From: CAYXAA01 sp964462985
Lineage (GTDB): Bacteria; Pseudomonadota; Alphaproteobacteria; Rhizobiales; Stappiaceae
DNA: 64,000 bases
Direction of reading: 5' to 3'
NCBI GenBank assembly: GCA_964462985.1
Contig: CAYXAA010000016.1
Coordinates: 22,292-86,291 of the forward strand
Shown: positions 43,738-51,065 of the stretch, piece after piece
Layout of the letters: every line of letters begins with the position of its first letter
Numbering within the stretch: position 1 is the stretch's first letter
Position numbers and translations under genes: made by a program
The notes under the pieces: model-generated
Seen by the model: only the letters and a program-made list of their open reading frames with translations
Databases searched by the model: none
Told to the model about the DNA's origin: nothing

Positions 43738-44447
43738 GGATTTTCCTCCATTTCGTAAAGCCGGCCAAAGCCCGCAACCTGCGCCTTGGCCCCGGCCAGA
43801 GCCTGCGCGGCCCATGCGCCGACCATCGCGCTGGAGACAACGGGCAGTCCCAGCTCGGCCTCCAGTTGCGGTGCGATCCCGGCGGTGGTCAGCCCGGCGC
43901 AGGAAATCACCAGCACGTCGGCCCCCGTTTCCCCTGCCATGATCTCGCGGGACAGATCGGCAATCGCGGATTCACCCGCCGCCTCGGCATCGCGGAGGCT
44001 TGTCAGTTCCAGCCCGGCGATGGCTTCGATGACAAAGCCCTCGGCCGTGAAATAGTCGGAAAACATCGCATTGACGGCATCATTATAGGCGGTCGCCACC
44101 ACCAATCGCCGGGCGTTGAGCTGCCGCAGCGCCAAGCTCAGCGCCGAGGTCAGCGTGCGGGCCGGCAGGCCGGAGGCCTCCGCCATGCGCGCCTCGAGCC
44201 CATCGTTGAAAAGCGGGCCGCGAAAGAAGCTGAGCGAGGTGCCGAAGAGCAGAACCGCCCTGGCACCTCGCTTGGCCAGAGTGCTCGCACAGGCAGCCAA
44301 GCGCCCCTCCGCCTCGGCATATCCGGCATAGGTCATGGCGCCGACGCCGATGCCTTCGACCAGGAATTCCGTCGCCGGATACATTCGCGCCGCATCCGGC
44401 GGCACCCGACCCTTCAGCGGCGGTACGATCAGCCCGACACGTGCCAT
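43728..44447 (-). CDS. Arylmalonate decarboxylase-like protein (Asp/Glu racemase superfamily)
   Basis: A 239-aa protein that matches Bordetella arylmalonate decarboxylase (240 aa) in length and in key positions, as I recall that sequence. The oxyanion-binding GTS is at 69-71 (LLFGTSLSFFRG) where racemases carry a cysteine, Tyr121 is in VVATAYNDAVN, and the single catalytic Cys183 is in VISCAGLTT. Having only the second cysteine is the mark of cofactor-free decarboxylation rather than racemisation. The enzyme would convert a disubstituted malonate to the monoacid. The ATG at 44447 shares a base with the DctM stop (TGATG). Maleate-isomerase-like activity is a less likely alternative. Confidence 0.72.
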   Translation of the reverse strand: MARVGLIVPPLKGRVPPDAARMYPATEFLVEGIGVGAMTYAGYAEAEGRLAACASTLAKRGARAVLLFGTSLSFFRGPLFNDGLEARMAEASGLPARTLTSALSLALRQLNARRLVVATAYNDAVNAMFSDYFTAEGFVIEAIAGLELTSLRDAEAAGESAIADLSREIMAGETGADVLVISCAGLTTAGIAPQLEAELGLPVVSSAMVGAWAAQALAGAKAQVAGFGRLYEMEENPWS

Positions 44448-45748
44448 CAGTTCATCGTCGCCGGGATCGCCAGAGACAGCCACGGGAACGCGCATATCAG
44501 GACCAGTCGCAGAATGTCCGAGGCAATGAAGGGCATCACTCCCCGGAAGATCACCGGCAGCGACGTATCGCGCGAGATCGAGTTGATGACGAAAACGTTC
44601 ATGCCCACGGGTGGCGTGATCAGGCCCAGCGTCACCACCATCACCGTCACCACTCCGAACCATATCGGGTCGAAGCCGAGCTGCACGATAACCGGATAAA
44701 TGATCGGCACCGTCAGAAGGATGATCGCCAGTTCGTCCATGATCGCGCCGAGGATCAAGTAACCGATCAGGATCAGCACCAGCACGCCGTAAGGCCCAAC
44801 CGGCAGGCTAACGAGGAATTGCGTCAGTGCCTGCGTCGTTTGAGTCACGGCTAGAAAATAGCCGAATAGATAGGCCCCGATGGCGATTACAAAAATTGAC
44901 GCGGTGGTGCGTAGCGCGTCCACAAGGCAGCCGAGTATGGTACGCGGCCCAAGCCGACCCCGCGCCACGCCAATGACAAGAGCACCCATCGCCCCGACGC
45001 CCGCCGCCTCGGTAACCGTGACGAAGCCGCCGTACATCGCCATTACCACAGTGAAGAACAGAAGCAGCGTTGCCCAGACGTCCTTGAGTGCGGCCATGCG
45101 TTCGACGCGCGTGCCCTTCTCGCCCACCGGCAGAAGGTGGGGCTTGCGCCAGATGATGACGCGGATGGTGGCGATATAGAGCACAACGGCGAGGATGCCG
45201 GGCAGAAGCCCCGCCATGAACAGCTTAGCCGCGTCCTGCTCGGTGAGGATCGCGTAAAGCAGCATCACCACCGATGGCGGGATCATGATGCCCAGCGTGC
45301 CCCCCGCCGCGATAGCCCCGGCCGCGATACCGGTGTCGTAGCCCTGACGTTGCATCTCGGGCAAGGCCACGGTGGTCATGGTGGCGGCGGTGGCCACAGA
45401 GGAGCCGTTGATGGCTGCGAACCCTGCGCAAGCCAGGATGGTCGATATCGCCGCGCCGCCCTTCAACTGCCCGAACCACGCCTTGTTGGCTGCGAACAAC
45501 TCCCGGCTCATGCCTCCGGCGGTAGCGAAGACCCCCATCAGCACGAACATCGGGATGACGGAGAGTGTGTAATCGGTGGCGGTGCGATAGGGCGAGTTCA
45601 TCAGCAGCCGCAGCCCCGGTCCCACGCCGTTCACCATGGCGTATCCCGCAACCCCGGCGATACCCATCGCAAAACCGATCGGCACGCGAAGAAGCATGAG
45701 CGCAAAGAGCAGGAGAAATCCGCCGAGGCAGATCAGTTCATGGCTCAT
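44447..45748 (-). CDS. TRAP transporter large permease (DctM), system 1
   Basis: A 12-helix DctM-type permease (433 aa). Seen: LRVPIGFAMGIAGVAGYAM, GGAAISTILACAGFAAINGSSVATAATM (the conserved GSSVA loop), GIAAGAIAAGGTLGIMIPPSVVMLLYAI, and ILGAIMDELAIILLTVPIIYPVI with GLITPPVGMNVFVI. The start is the ATG overlapping the DctQ stop (ATGA). It should form the sodium-dependent channel with DctQ and the binding protein encoded at 41790. Confidence 0.92.
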   Translation of the reverse strand: MSHELICLGGFLLLFALMLLRVPIGFAMGIAGVAGYAMVNGVGPGLRLLMNSPYRTATDYTLSVIPMFVLMGVFATAGGMSRELFAANKAWFGQLKGGAAISTILACAGFAAINGSSVATAATMTTVALPEMQRQGYDTGIAAGAIAAGGTLGIMIPPSVVMLLYAILTEQDAAKLFMAGLLPGILAVVLYIATIRVIIWRKPHLLPVGEKGTRVERMAALKDVWATLLLFFTVVMAMYGGFVTVTEAAGVGAMGALVIGVARGRLGPRTILGCLVDALRTTASIFVIAIGAYLFGYFLAVTQTTQALTQFLVSLPVGPYGVLVLILIGYLILGAIMDELAIILLTVPIIYPVIVQLGFDPIWFGVVTVMVVTLGLITPPVGMNVFVINSISRDTSLPVIFRGVMPFIASDILRLVLICAFPWLSLAIPATMN

Positions 45749-46233
45749 GCCCGCGGGTTCTCCCACTCGTCTTCGATGCCGCCACGCCATAGCCGCCAGA
45801 CGCGAAACAGCGCCAGTACCGCCGCCACCGTGATCCCGGCCGCGCCAACGGCAAGGAAGATCCAGACCGACAGTCGCAGGTCGCTTGTCACCTCATAGGA
45901 GTTTGACGAGCGTTCGACCTTCTTCCAGAACATCCACCCCATCGTCGCGAGAAAGCCTGCCGAGATCATCGTGGCGGCGATATTCAACCAGTGCCGTCCC
46001 CGCCTGCGCAGCGTGTCATACAGCAGATCCACGGTAATGTGGCGGCCCGCATAGGTCGCGCTCGCAATCCCCCACATAATCGCGATGCCCTGAGCGTGCC
46101 CGGCAAGCGAATAAGCATCGGGCACCTGAACCGCGAATAGATATCGCAGAGCGGCCTCGGCTATCGTCAACACGACAACCAGGCCAAGCAACAGCCCCGC
46201 AACAGCATCGATCAGTGCGGCGACCCGGATCAT
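45745..46233 (-). CDS. TRAP transporter small permease (DctQ), system 1
   Basis: A four-helix DctQ protein (162 aa from ATG 46233; a TTG at 46266 would add 11 residues). Typical segments are AEAALRYLFAVQVPDAYSLAGHAQGIAIMWGIASATYAGRHITVDLLYDTL and the late WIFLAVGAAGITVAAVLALFRVWRLW. It is the first gene of the leftward unit DctQ-DctM-decarboxylase-dehydrogenase. The nearest operator lies about 280 bases upstream. Confidence 0.88.
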   Translation of the reverse strand: MIRVAALIDAVAGLLLGLVVVLTIAEAALRYLFAVQVPDAYSLAGHAQGIAIMWGIASATYAGRHITVDLLYDTLRRRGRHWLNIAATMISAGFLATMGWMFWKKVERSSNSYEVTSDLRLSVWIFLAVGAAGITVAAVLALFRVWRLWRGGIEDEWENPRA

Positions 46234-46266
46234 CGCTCGTCGGAAACCCGCGCTGGCCGCCTGCAA

Positions 46267-46576
46267 CCGCGCCCAGAGTGGGCGATTATCGCCAGCCGAT
46301 CACCCAACACCGGCAGCGTCACGTGCACGGTCGCCATACCTTGCCCTGTCATGTGGTTGGCCGTGGTGTGGTTGACCGTTCGGGGCTTGCCCCGACGAGA
46401 TCCGCCGGCAGTTTCACCGGCCTTTCGGGCGTGTGGAAGGCGGCCGGATGGTGCATCGTCATCATGCAGACCTAGACGATAGACATCTCGACTTCGCGAG
46501 AGGTCGTTAATTTAATTTGTTAAACGAGCGTCGGTCAACAAGGGTCTCCACCCAATGCGCGCGGATAGGCTGCGCC
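46267..46576. other. Intergenic region upstream of the TRAP/decarboxylase operon
   Basis: About 310 bases holding the perfect palindrome at 46511-46524 and a small self-complementary element CGGGGCTTGCCCCG (about 46381-46394). A minus-strand 38-codon frame starts at about 46465 but has no recognisable features. The long 5' leader of the DctQ unit is therefore unexplained. Confidence 0.4.
46511..46524. promoter_or_regulatory. Operator copy 4, perfect TTTAA-N4-TTAAA
   Basis: TTTAATTTGTTAAA, identical to copy 9 at 63921. It precedes the leftward DctQ-DctM-decarboxylase-dehydrogenase operon at an unusually long distance. Confidence 0.62.
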
Positions 46577-47353
46577 TTAAAGACGTGTAGGCCGCATCCG
46601 CGACTCAAGCACGCCCAGAGGCACCATGATAGCGGTGCTGAGGATCAGCAGCACAATCACCGCCGCGAAGACCCCGGCGGCGTTGAAGGTCACCGCGGAA
46701 TGTTCGATCAGGAAGCCGAGGCCCCGGTTCGATTGCAGGGCCTCGGAGACTACGGTGGTGGTCAGCGCATAGCCTATAGATGTGCGCAGGGCGGTGTAGA
46801 TCCAGGGCAGGATCGCGGGCATCCGCACCTTGCGGGTCACTTCCTGCTCGGTCGCGCCCATCAGGCGCAAGCTCTCGATCATCTCGTTGTCGATGTCGCG
46901 CACACCCGAAAGCGTCGCGAAAAGCAGCAGGAACACCACCACCGAGGCGACGAGAACGATCTTCGAGGCGAAGCCGATGCCGAAGACGATCACCAACAGC
47001 GGTAAAAGCGCCACCTTTGGCAATCCGAATAGCGCGGCGATGAAAGGCTGCAGCAGGCGCTCTGCCCTCGGATGCAGACCCAGCCAGAGGCCGATAGCCA
47101 CACCGATCACCGCCCCGCTCGCGTAACCCACAAACAGCACCATGATGGTCGAGCCGATGTGCTTCCAGATCGTGCCGTCGTTCAGCCATCGCATCAGCAC
47201 TTCGTACACTTTTTCCGGACTCGATACGTAGAAGGCAGGCAGAAGCGTCCCCGAGGCCAGTTGCCAGCCAGCGATCAGACCTACCGCGATCGCGATACGG
47301 CCTAGCCAGACCGCCCAAACCGGCAGTTCGAAACGGCCACGCGCGTCACGCAT
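46577..47353 (-). CDS. ABC transporter permease (SsuC/TauC-like), second permease
   Basis: A six-helix permease (258 aa) of the nitrate/sulfonate/pyrimidine-precursor family. The EAA loop is MIESLRLMGATEQEVTRKVRMPAILPWIYTALRTSIGYALT; earlier comes LFGLPKVALLPLLVIVFGIG. The ATG at 47353 overlaps the ATPase stop by 8 bases. It is the last gene of a four-gene leftward unit with binding protein, permease 1 and ATPase, so the channel is probably a heterodimer. Confidence 0.9.
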   Translation of the reverse strand: MRDARGRFELPVWAVWLGRIAIAVGLIAGWQLASGTLLPAFYVSSPEKVYEVLMRWLNDGTIWKHIGSTIMVLFVGYASGAVIGVAIGLWLGLHPRAERLLQPFIAALFGLPKVALLPLLVIVFGIGFASKIVLVASVVVFLLLFATLSGVRDIDNEMIESLRLMGATEQEVTRKVRMPAILPWIYTALRTSIGYALTTTVVSEALQSNRGLGFLIEHSAVTFNAAGVFAAVIVLLILSTAIMVPLGVLESRMRPTRL

Positions 47354-48188
47354 GTGGCGTCTCCATCGCGCGGGCCACCTCGTCGCGCAGCTCTTCCCAC
47401 AGCGCGGCGCAGTGGTCGCGGAAGACATCGGTGAAGCGCAGCGTAGCAGGATCGCGCGGACGCGGGATCGGGATGTCGCGGACGGCGCGGATGCGGCCGG
47501 GGCGTGAGGTGAATACGACCACCCTGTCGGCCAGCGACACTGCTTCTTCCAGATCGTGGGTCACGAGCACCACGCTCATCCGCGATGCGTCGACCAGATC
47601 CAGCAGTTCCTTCTGCATGATCAGCCGGAGCTGCGCATCGAGCGCCCCAAAGGGCTCGTCCAGCAGCAGGGTCGACGGACGATAGATCAGCATTCGCGCC
47701 AGCGCCGCGCGCTTGCGCATGCCGCCCGACAGCTCCGAGGGATAGTGTCTCTCGAATCCCTTCAGCCCCACCCGCTCAATCATCTCCGCCACACGGTCTG
47801 CCTTCTCGGCGCGCGCGGACCTGCGGCAATGCAGTTCGAAGGCGATTCCGACATTGTCCTCGACCGTGCGCCAGGGCAGCAGCGTGTCCTTCTGCGTCAT
47901 GTATCCGACGCGCGTATTTGGCCCGTCCACCGACTTACCACCGAAGCTCACGGTACCCGCGGTCGGCTTCAGCAGCCCCGCCACCATATTCAGCACAGTG
48001 GACTTGCCGCAGCCCGACGGCCCCACCAGCGCGGTAAACCCGCCCTCGGGCATGTGGAGCGATATACCATCAACCGCGCGCACCACCTTGTCCCGGGTGG
48101 CAAAGTCGACAACCACATCCTTCAGCGAAATCAGCGTCCCGCCGGTCACGGCATCGGTTTCGAGTGCCGTCTGCCCGCTCATCAGCAT
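47346..48188 (-). CDS. ABC transporter ATP-binding protein (SsuB/TauB-like)
   Basis: A single-domain ATPase (280 aa): Walker A GPSGCGKST, Q-loop YMTQKDTLLPWRT, signature LSGGMRKRAALARML, Walker B LLLDEPFGALD and the H-loop VLVTHDLEEAV. The DTLLPWR motif is characteristic of the nitrate/taurine/aliphatic sulfonate family. It begins two bases after the permease 1 stop and would energise import of the ligand of the binding protein encoded first in the operon. Confidence 0.93.
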   Translation of the reverse strand: MLMSGQTALETDAVTGGTLISLKDVVVDFATRDKVVRAVDGISLHMPEGGFTALVGPSGCGKSTVLNMVAGLLKPTAGTVSFGGKSVDGPNTRVGYMTQKDTLLPWRTVEDNVGIAFELHCRRSARAEKADRVAEMIERVGLKGFERHYPSELSGGMRKRAALARMLIYRPSTLLLDEPFGALDAQLRLIMQKELLDLVDASRMSVVLVTHDLEEAVSLADRVVVFTSRPGRIRAVRDIPIPRPRDPATLRFTDVFRDHCAALWEELRDEVARAMETPHA

Positions 48189-48189
48189 G

Positions 48190-48951
48190 TCACGCTTGCC
48201 TTGCCTGTCCGCGCCAGCGCAGCAAGTGGCGCTCCGCCATGGAAACTGCCTCGTTCAGCACCCCACCCAGGATCATCAGCACGAAGAGCCCGGCATAGAT
48301 GCCCGTCATGTCAAACTGCTGCCCGGCGCGCGACACCAGATGCCCCAGCCCTGCACGCGATACCATCATCTCGCCGATCACCGCGCCAATCAGCGCATAG
48401 GGCAGCGCGTTCCTCAGTCCTGCAAAAATCCAGGCCGTGCAGCCCGGCAGCACTACCTTGAAGAAGCGCTCGGGCCCCGTCGCACCCATCAGAGTCAGCG
48501 CGTCGAGTTGTTCCTCATCCACCGCACGCGCACCGGCGAAGGTGTTGAAGAAGAGCAGTAAGAACGACACGAAAGCGACCAGCACCACCTTGGGCATTAG
48601 CCCGATGCCGAACCACATGATCAAGAGCGGTGCCAGCGCCACGATGGGCAGTGAGTTCATCACCACCACGAAGGGCCTCAGTATCGCCGAGAGGTTGCGA
48701 AGCCGACCCAGCATCACCCCCACCACGATACCGAGCGGCACGCCGATGACCAGGCCCGCCCCGATCTCGGTCAAGGTTACCCGCAGGTGCATGAACAGAT
48801 CGCGCCCGGCCCAGTCCGCCAGCCGTTCGAGGATCGCGACCGGTGTGCTGATCCAGCGACCGGAAATATAGGTTCCGCCCAGCTGCCAGAGAACGAGCAG
48901 GACGCCGAGCAACAAAATCCTGGCCCGCCAGAGGCGTGCGCTTTCGCTCAT
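48190..48951 (-). CDS. ABC transporter permease (SsuC/TauC-like), first permease
   Basis: A six-helix permease (253 aa). The cytoplasmic EAA loop is EEQLDALTLMGATGPERFFKVVLPGCTAWIFAGLRNALPYALIGAVIGE, preceded by MNSLPIVALAPLLIMWFGIG. It is related to, but clearly distinct from, the second permease of the same operon. The start overlaps the binding-protein stop (ATGA). Confidence 0.92.
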   Translation of the reverse strand: MSESARLWRARILLLGVLLVLWQLGGTYISGRWISTPVAILERLADWAGRDLFMHLRVTLTEIGAGLVIGVPLGIVVGVMLGRLRNLSAILRPFVVVMNSLPIVALAPLLIMWFGIGLMPKVVLVAFVSFLLLFFNTFAGARAVDEEQLDALTLMGATGPERFFKVVLPGCTAWIFAGLRNALPYALIGAVIGEMMVSRAGLGHLVSRAGQQFDMTGIYAGLFVLMILGGVLNEAVSMAERHLLRWRGQARQA

Positions 48952-49985
48952 TTCAGGATCTGGTCATCGGCCTTCTGGGCGAAGGTCGTTATCACAAATC
49001 CCTCATAAGGCACCGTCGGTGGGGTATCCGAGGTGATGGCAATCCACTTGATGAGATTGTCATAGGCCTGCTTGGTCATCACCGGGGAGGTCGCCGCGTT
49101 GGCCCGGAACTTCGCTTCAAACGATTTGTAGACATCGTCAGGCATGTCCGGAAAATAGCTCTTCAGCAGCGCCTGCACCTTCTCGGGATCATCCTTGGTC
49201 AACTTCATCGCCTTGGCCAGCGCGTTCACCGATTTCTGCACCAGCTCGGGCTTGTCCGCGACGGTGCGCTCGTTGGTGACGATCGCCGTATAGGGCACGT
49301 TCACCAGTTCGGGGATGCCACCATCGAGCGGTTCGATGGCCGTCTTACCCAGCCCGTCGAGTTCGGCCCGCTGGGTAAAGGGCGGGCCCAGCATGAAACC
49401 GTCGACCTGCCCCTGTTCGAAGGCCGCATACATCGCGCCGGGGTTGCCGAGCGGCTGGATGGTGACCGCCGCTTCCGGGTCCACGCCGCGGACCTTCAGC
49501 CAGCTGCGCAGCAGCACGTCGGTTGTCGAACCGATGCCGGTGACCGCGATGTTGAGGCCCTTCAGCCTATCCACCTTCTCGTCGATACCCATCGACGGGT
49601 CGATCCCGGTCTTCTCAAGTGCCGCGTTCGATAGCACCAACTGGATCGGATAGGCGTTAAACAGTGCCGCGATCGAAACGAGATCCGCGCCGTTCTCCCG
49701 TGCGCTGATCGCCGCCTGCATACCAACCACGGCATATTCGGCCGAACCGCCAGCCACCGCCGCGATCTGCTTCGAGCCCGACCCGACATCCACCCAGTCA
49801 ATGTCGATCCCCTCAGCCTTGAAGTAGCCAGCCGCCTCAGCGACATAGAATGGATAAAAATGCAGCGCCACGCCTGGAGACGCTATGGTCAATGTCTCGG
49901 CCTGCACAGAGACCGCGCCGAGAGCCATGGCCGCGCCCAGAATGAAGCCGCTCAGCTTCGTGCGCATCAGATGAAGTTTCGTCAT
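48948..49985 (-). CDS. ABC transporter periplasmic binding protein (NMT1/SsuA-like)
   Basis: A secreted binding protein (345 aa) with a signal peptide ending at about VQAE (residue 30) and a GGAGGAGG ribosome binding site. The family pattern is HFYPFYVAEAAGYFKAEGIDIDWVDVGSGSKQIAAVAGGSAEYAVVGMQAAI, then GLNIAVTGIGSTTDVLLRSWLKVRGVDPEAAVTIQPLGNPGAMYAAFEQGQVDGFML. This family binds sulfonates, nitrate, pyrimidine precursors or aromatic acids such as phthalate. Catabolic context favours an aromatic or related acid. The operon lies directly behind operator copy 5. Confidence 0.9.
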   Translation of the reverse strand: MTKLHLMRTKLSGFILGAAMALGAVSVQAETLTIASPGVALHFYPFYVAEAAGYFKAEGIDIDWVDVGSGSKQIAAVAGGSAEYAVVGMQAAISARENGADLVSIAALFNAYPIQLVLSNAALEKTGIDPSMGIDEKVDRLKGLNIAVTGIGSTTDVLLRSWLKVRGVDPEAAVTIQPLGNPGAMYAAFEQGQVDGFMLGPPFTQRAELDGLGKTAIEPLDGGIPELVNVPYTAIVTNERTVADKPELVQKSVNALAKAMKLTKDDPEKVQALLKSYFPDMPDDVYKSFEAKFRANAATSPVMTKQAYDNLIKWIAITSDTPPTVPYEGFVITTFAQKADDQILK

Positions 49986-50038
49986 GCCTCCTCCCTGTCG
50001 GAACCTTCAAGGTCCGATCTTCTAGTATGCCCATTTAA

Positions 50039-50052
50039 CTTAATTTGTTAAT
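50039..50052. promoter_or_regulatory. Operator copy 5
   Basis: CTTAATTTGTTAAT, 53 bases upstream of the leftward ABC operon. It is paired with copy 6 in the same divergent region. Confidence 0.6.
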
Positions 50053-50115
50053 CAAATTCAAGCAAAAACCACCGGTGCCTTTGGCTTTCGCGAATTGCAG
50101 CACTGGCCGAAAATG

Positions 50116-50129
50116 TATAACTTGTTCAA
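50116..50129. promoter_or_regulatory. Operator copy 6
   Basis: TATAACTTGTTCAA, a weaker copy 36 bases upstream of the rightward DUF3237-feruloyl-CoA-synthase-like operon. Its start lies 77 bases from that of copy 5. Confidence 0.5.
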
Positions 50130-50165
50130 TAAATTTGAGCGGTAGGCAGGGGAGGAGCGATCGGA

Positions 50166-50573
50166 ATGACCCTACCCGTCCTCGATCACGTCCTTGATAT
50201 TTCAGTTCGTTTCGACCTCGACATCGTGTTCCCTTCGGTCAGCGGCGAGCGCGGGTTCCTGCGCGCGTGCGACGGCAAGATCAGCGGCTGGGGCATTGAA
50301 GGCCAGGTAGAGCCGCAGGCCGGCGACTGGCTGATCCGTCGCCCCGACGGGGTGCTGGAGAATGACCAGCGGATCTTTTTCACGACCACTTCAGGGCATC
50401 ATATCTACATGCGCAGCCTCGGATTTACCGCGCAGAACGGCCGGTTCCACTGCACTCCCCGCTTTGATACCCAGGCCGGCCCACATGACTGGCTGACCCG
50501 CACGGTTTTCGCCGGTGTCGGCCGTCTCGACGCCTCAGGCTTCGAGATCAGGGTGTACAAACTGGAGGGCTGA
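50166..50573 (+). CDS. DUF3237-like protein, copy 1
   Basis: A 135-aa protein that I recognise as DUF3237-like, a small beta-barrel family of unknown function. Typical features are RGFLRACDGKISGWGIEGQVEPQAGDWLIRRPDGV followed by ENDQRIFFTTTSGHHIYMRSLGF, then GPHDWLTRTVFAGVGRLDASGFEIRVYKLEG at the end. No signal peptide is present. It has a GGAGGAG ribosome binding site and is first in an operon with a second DUF3237 gene (3-bp gap) and an acyl-CoA ligase, so a role in handling the ligase substrate is plausible. Confidence 0.82.
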   Translation: MTLPVLDHVLDISVRFDLDIVFPSVSGERGFLRACDGKISGWGIEGQVEPQAGDWLIRRPDGVLENDQRIFFTTTSGHHIYMRSLGFTAQNGRFHCTPRFDTQAGPHDWLTRTVFAGVGRLDASGFEIRVYKLEG

Positions 50574-50576
50574 GAC

Positions 50577-51065
50577 ATGAGCGCATCCGACGATCCCTTA
50601 TTCCCCAAGCTGGAATTCGCGCTCGAGGTCCGTCTGAAGCTCAAGAAGCGCCTGTCGATCAACGGCCTGCCCGGGGGTGGCAATCGTCTTGCGGTGGTTA
50701 TCGAGGAAGGCGAATTCGAAGGCCCAACTCTGCGAGGTAAGGTCATCCCGCGCGGCGGCGAGTGGCCGCATGTGCGCGAAGACGGGGTGTTCTGCTTCGA
50801 CGCCCGCTATCACCTGCAGGAAGATGACGGAACCATCATCTATCTGCAGAATTCGGGATTTCGCCACGCCTCGGAAGACGTGATGGAACGGCTTTGGACA
50901 CTGCGACCAGGAGATGAGGTCGCTGCCTCGGAATATTACCTGCGTAGCACGCCGAAGTTCGAAACGGCTCCCGGGAGGCACGACTGGCTGTCGCGCCATG
51001 TCTTTGTCGGCGTGGGTGAACGGACCGCGCACGGTAACAGGATCCGCTACTACAAAGTGTGTTGA
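50577..51065 (+). CDS. DUF3237-like protein, copy 2
   Basis: A 162-aa relative of the preceding gene product. Shared features: an N-terminal strand region (LEFALEVRLKLKKRLSINGLPGGGNRLAVVIEEGEFEGPTLRGKVIPRGGEW), a central Y-LQ-DDG-IIYLQNSGFRH, and the final PGRHDWLSRHVFVGVGERTAHGNRIRYYKV. Copy 1 and copy 2 share the HDWL-R-VF-GVG ending but differ strongly elsewhere, so the pair may form a heteromer. The stop overlaps the next ATG (TGATG). Confidence 0.82.
   Translation: MSASDDPLFPKLEFALEVRLKLKKRLSINGLPGGGNRLAVVIEEGEFEGPTLRGKVIPRGGEWPHVREDGVFCFDARYHLQEDDGTIIYLQNSGFRHASEDVMERLWTLRPGDEVAASEYYLRSTPKFETAPGRHDWLSRHVFVGVGERTAHGNRIRYYKVC

Noticed and set aside
46350..46465. 38-codon minus-strand frame upstream of DctQ
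   Set aside because: Pro/Thr-rich with no family features; not enough evidence for a gene.
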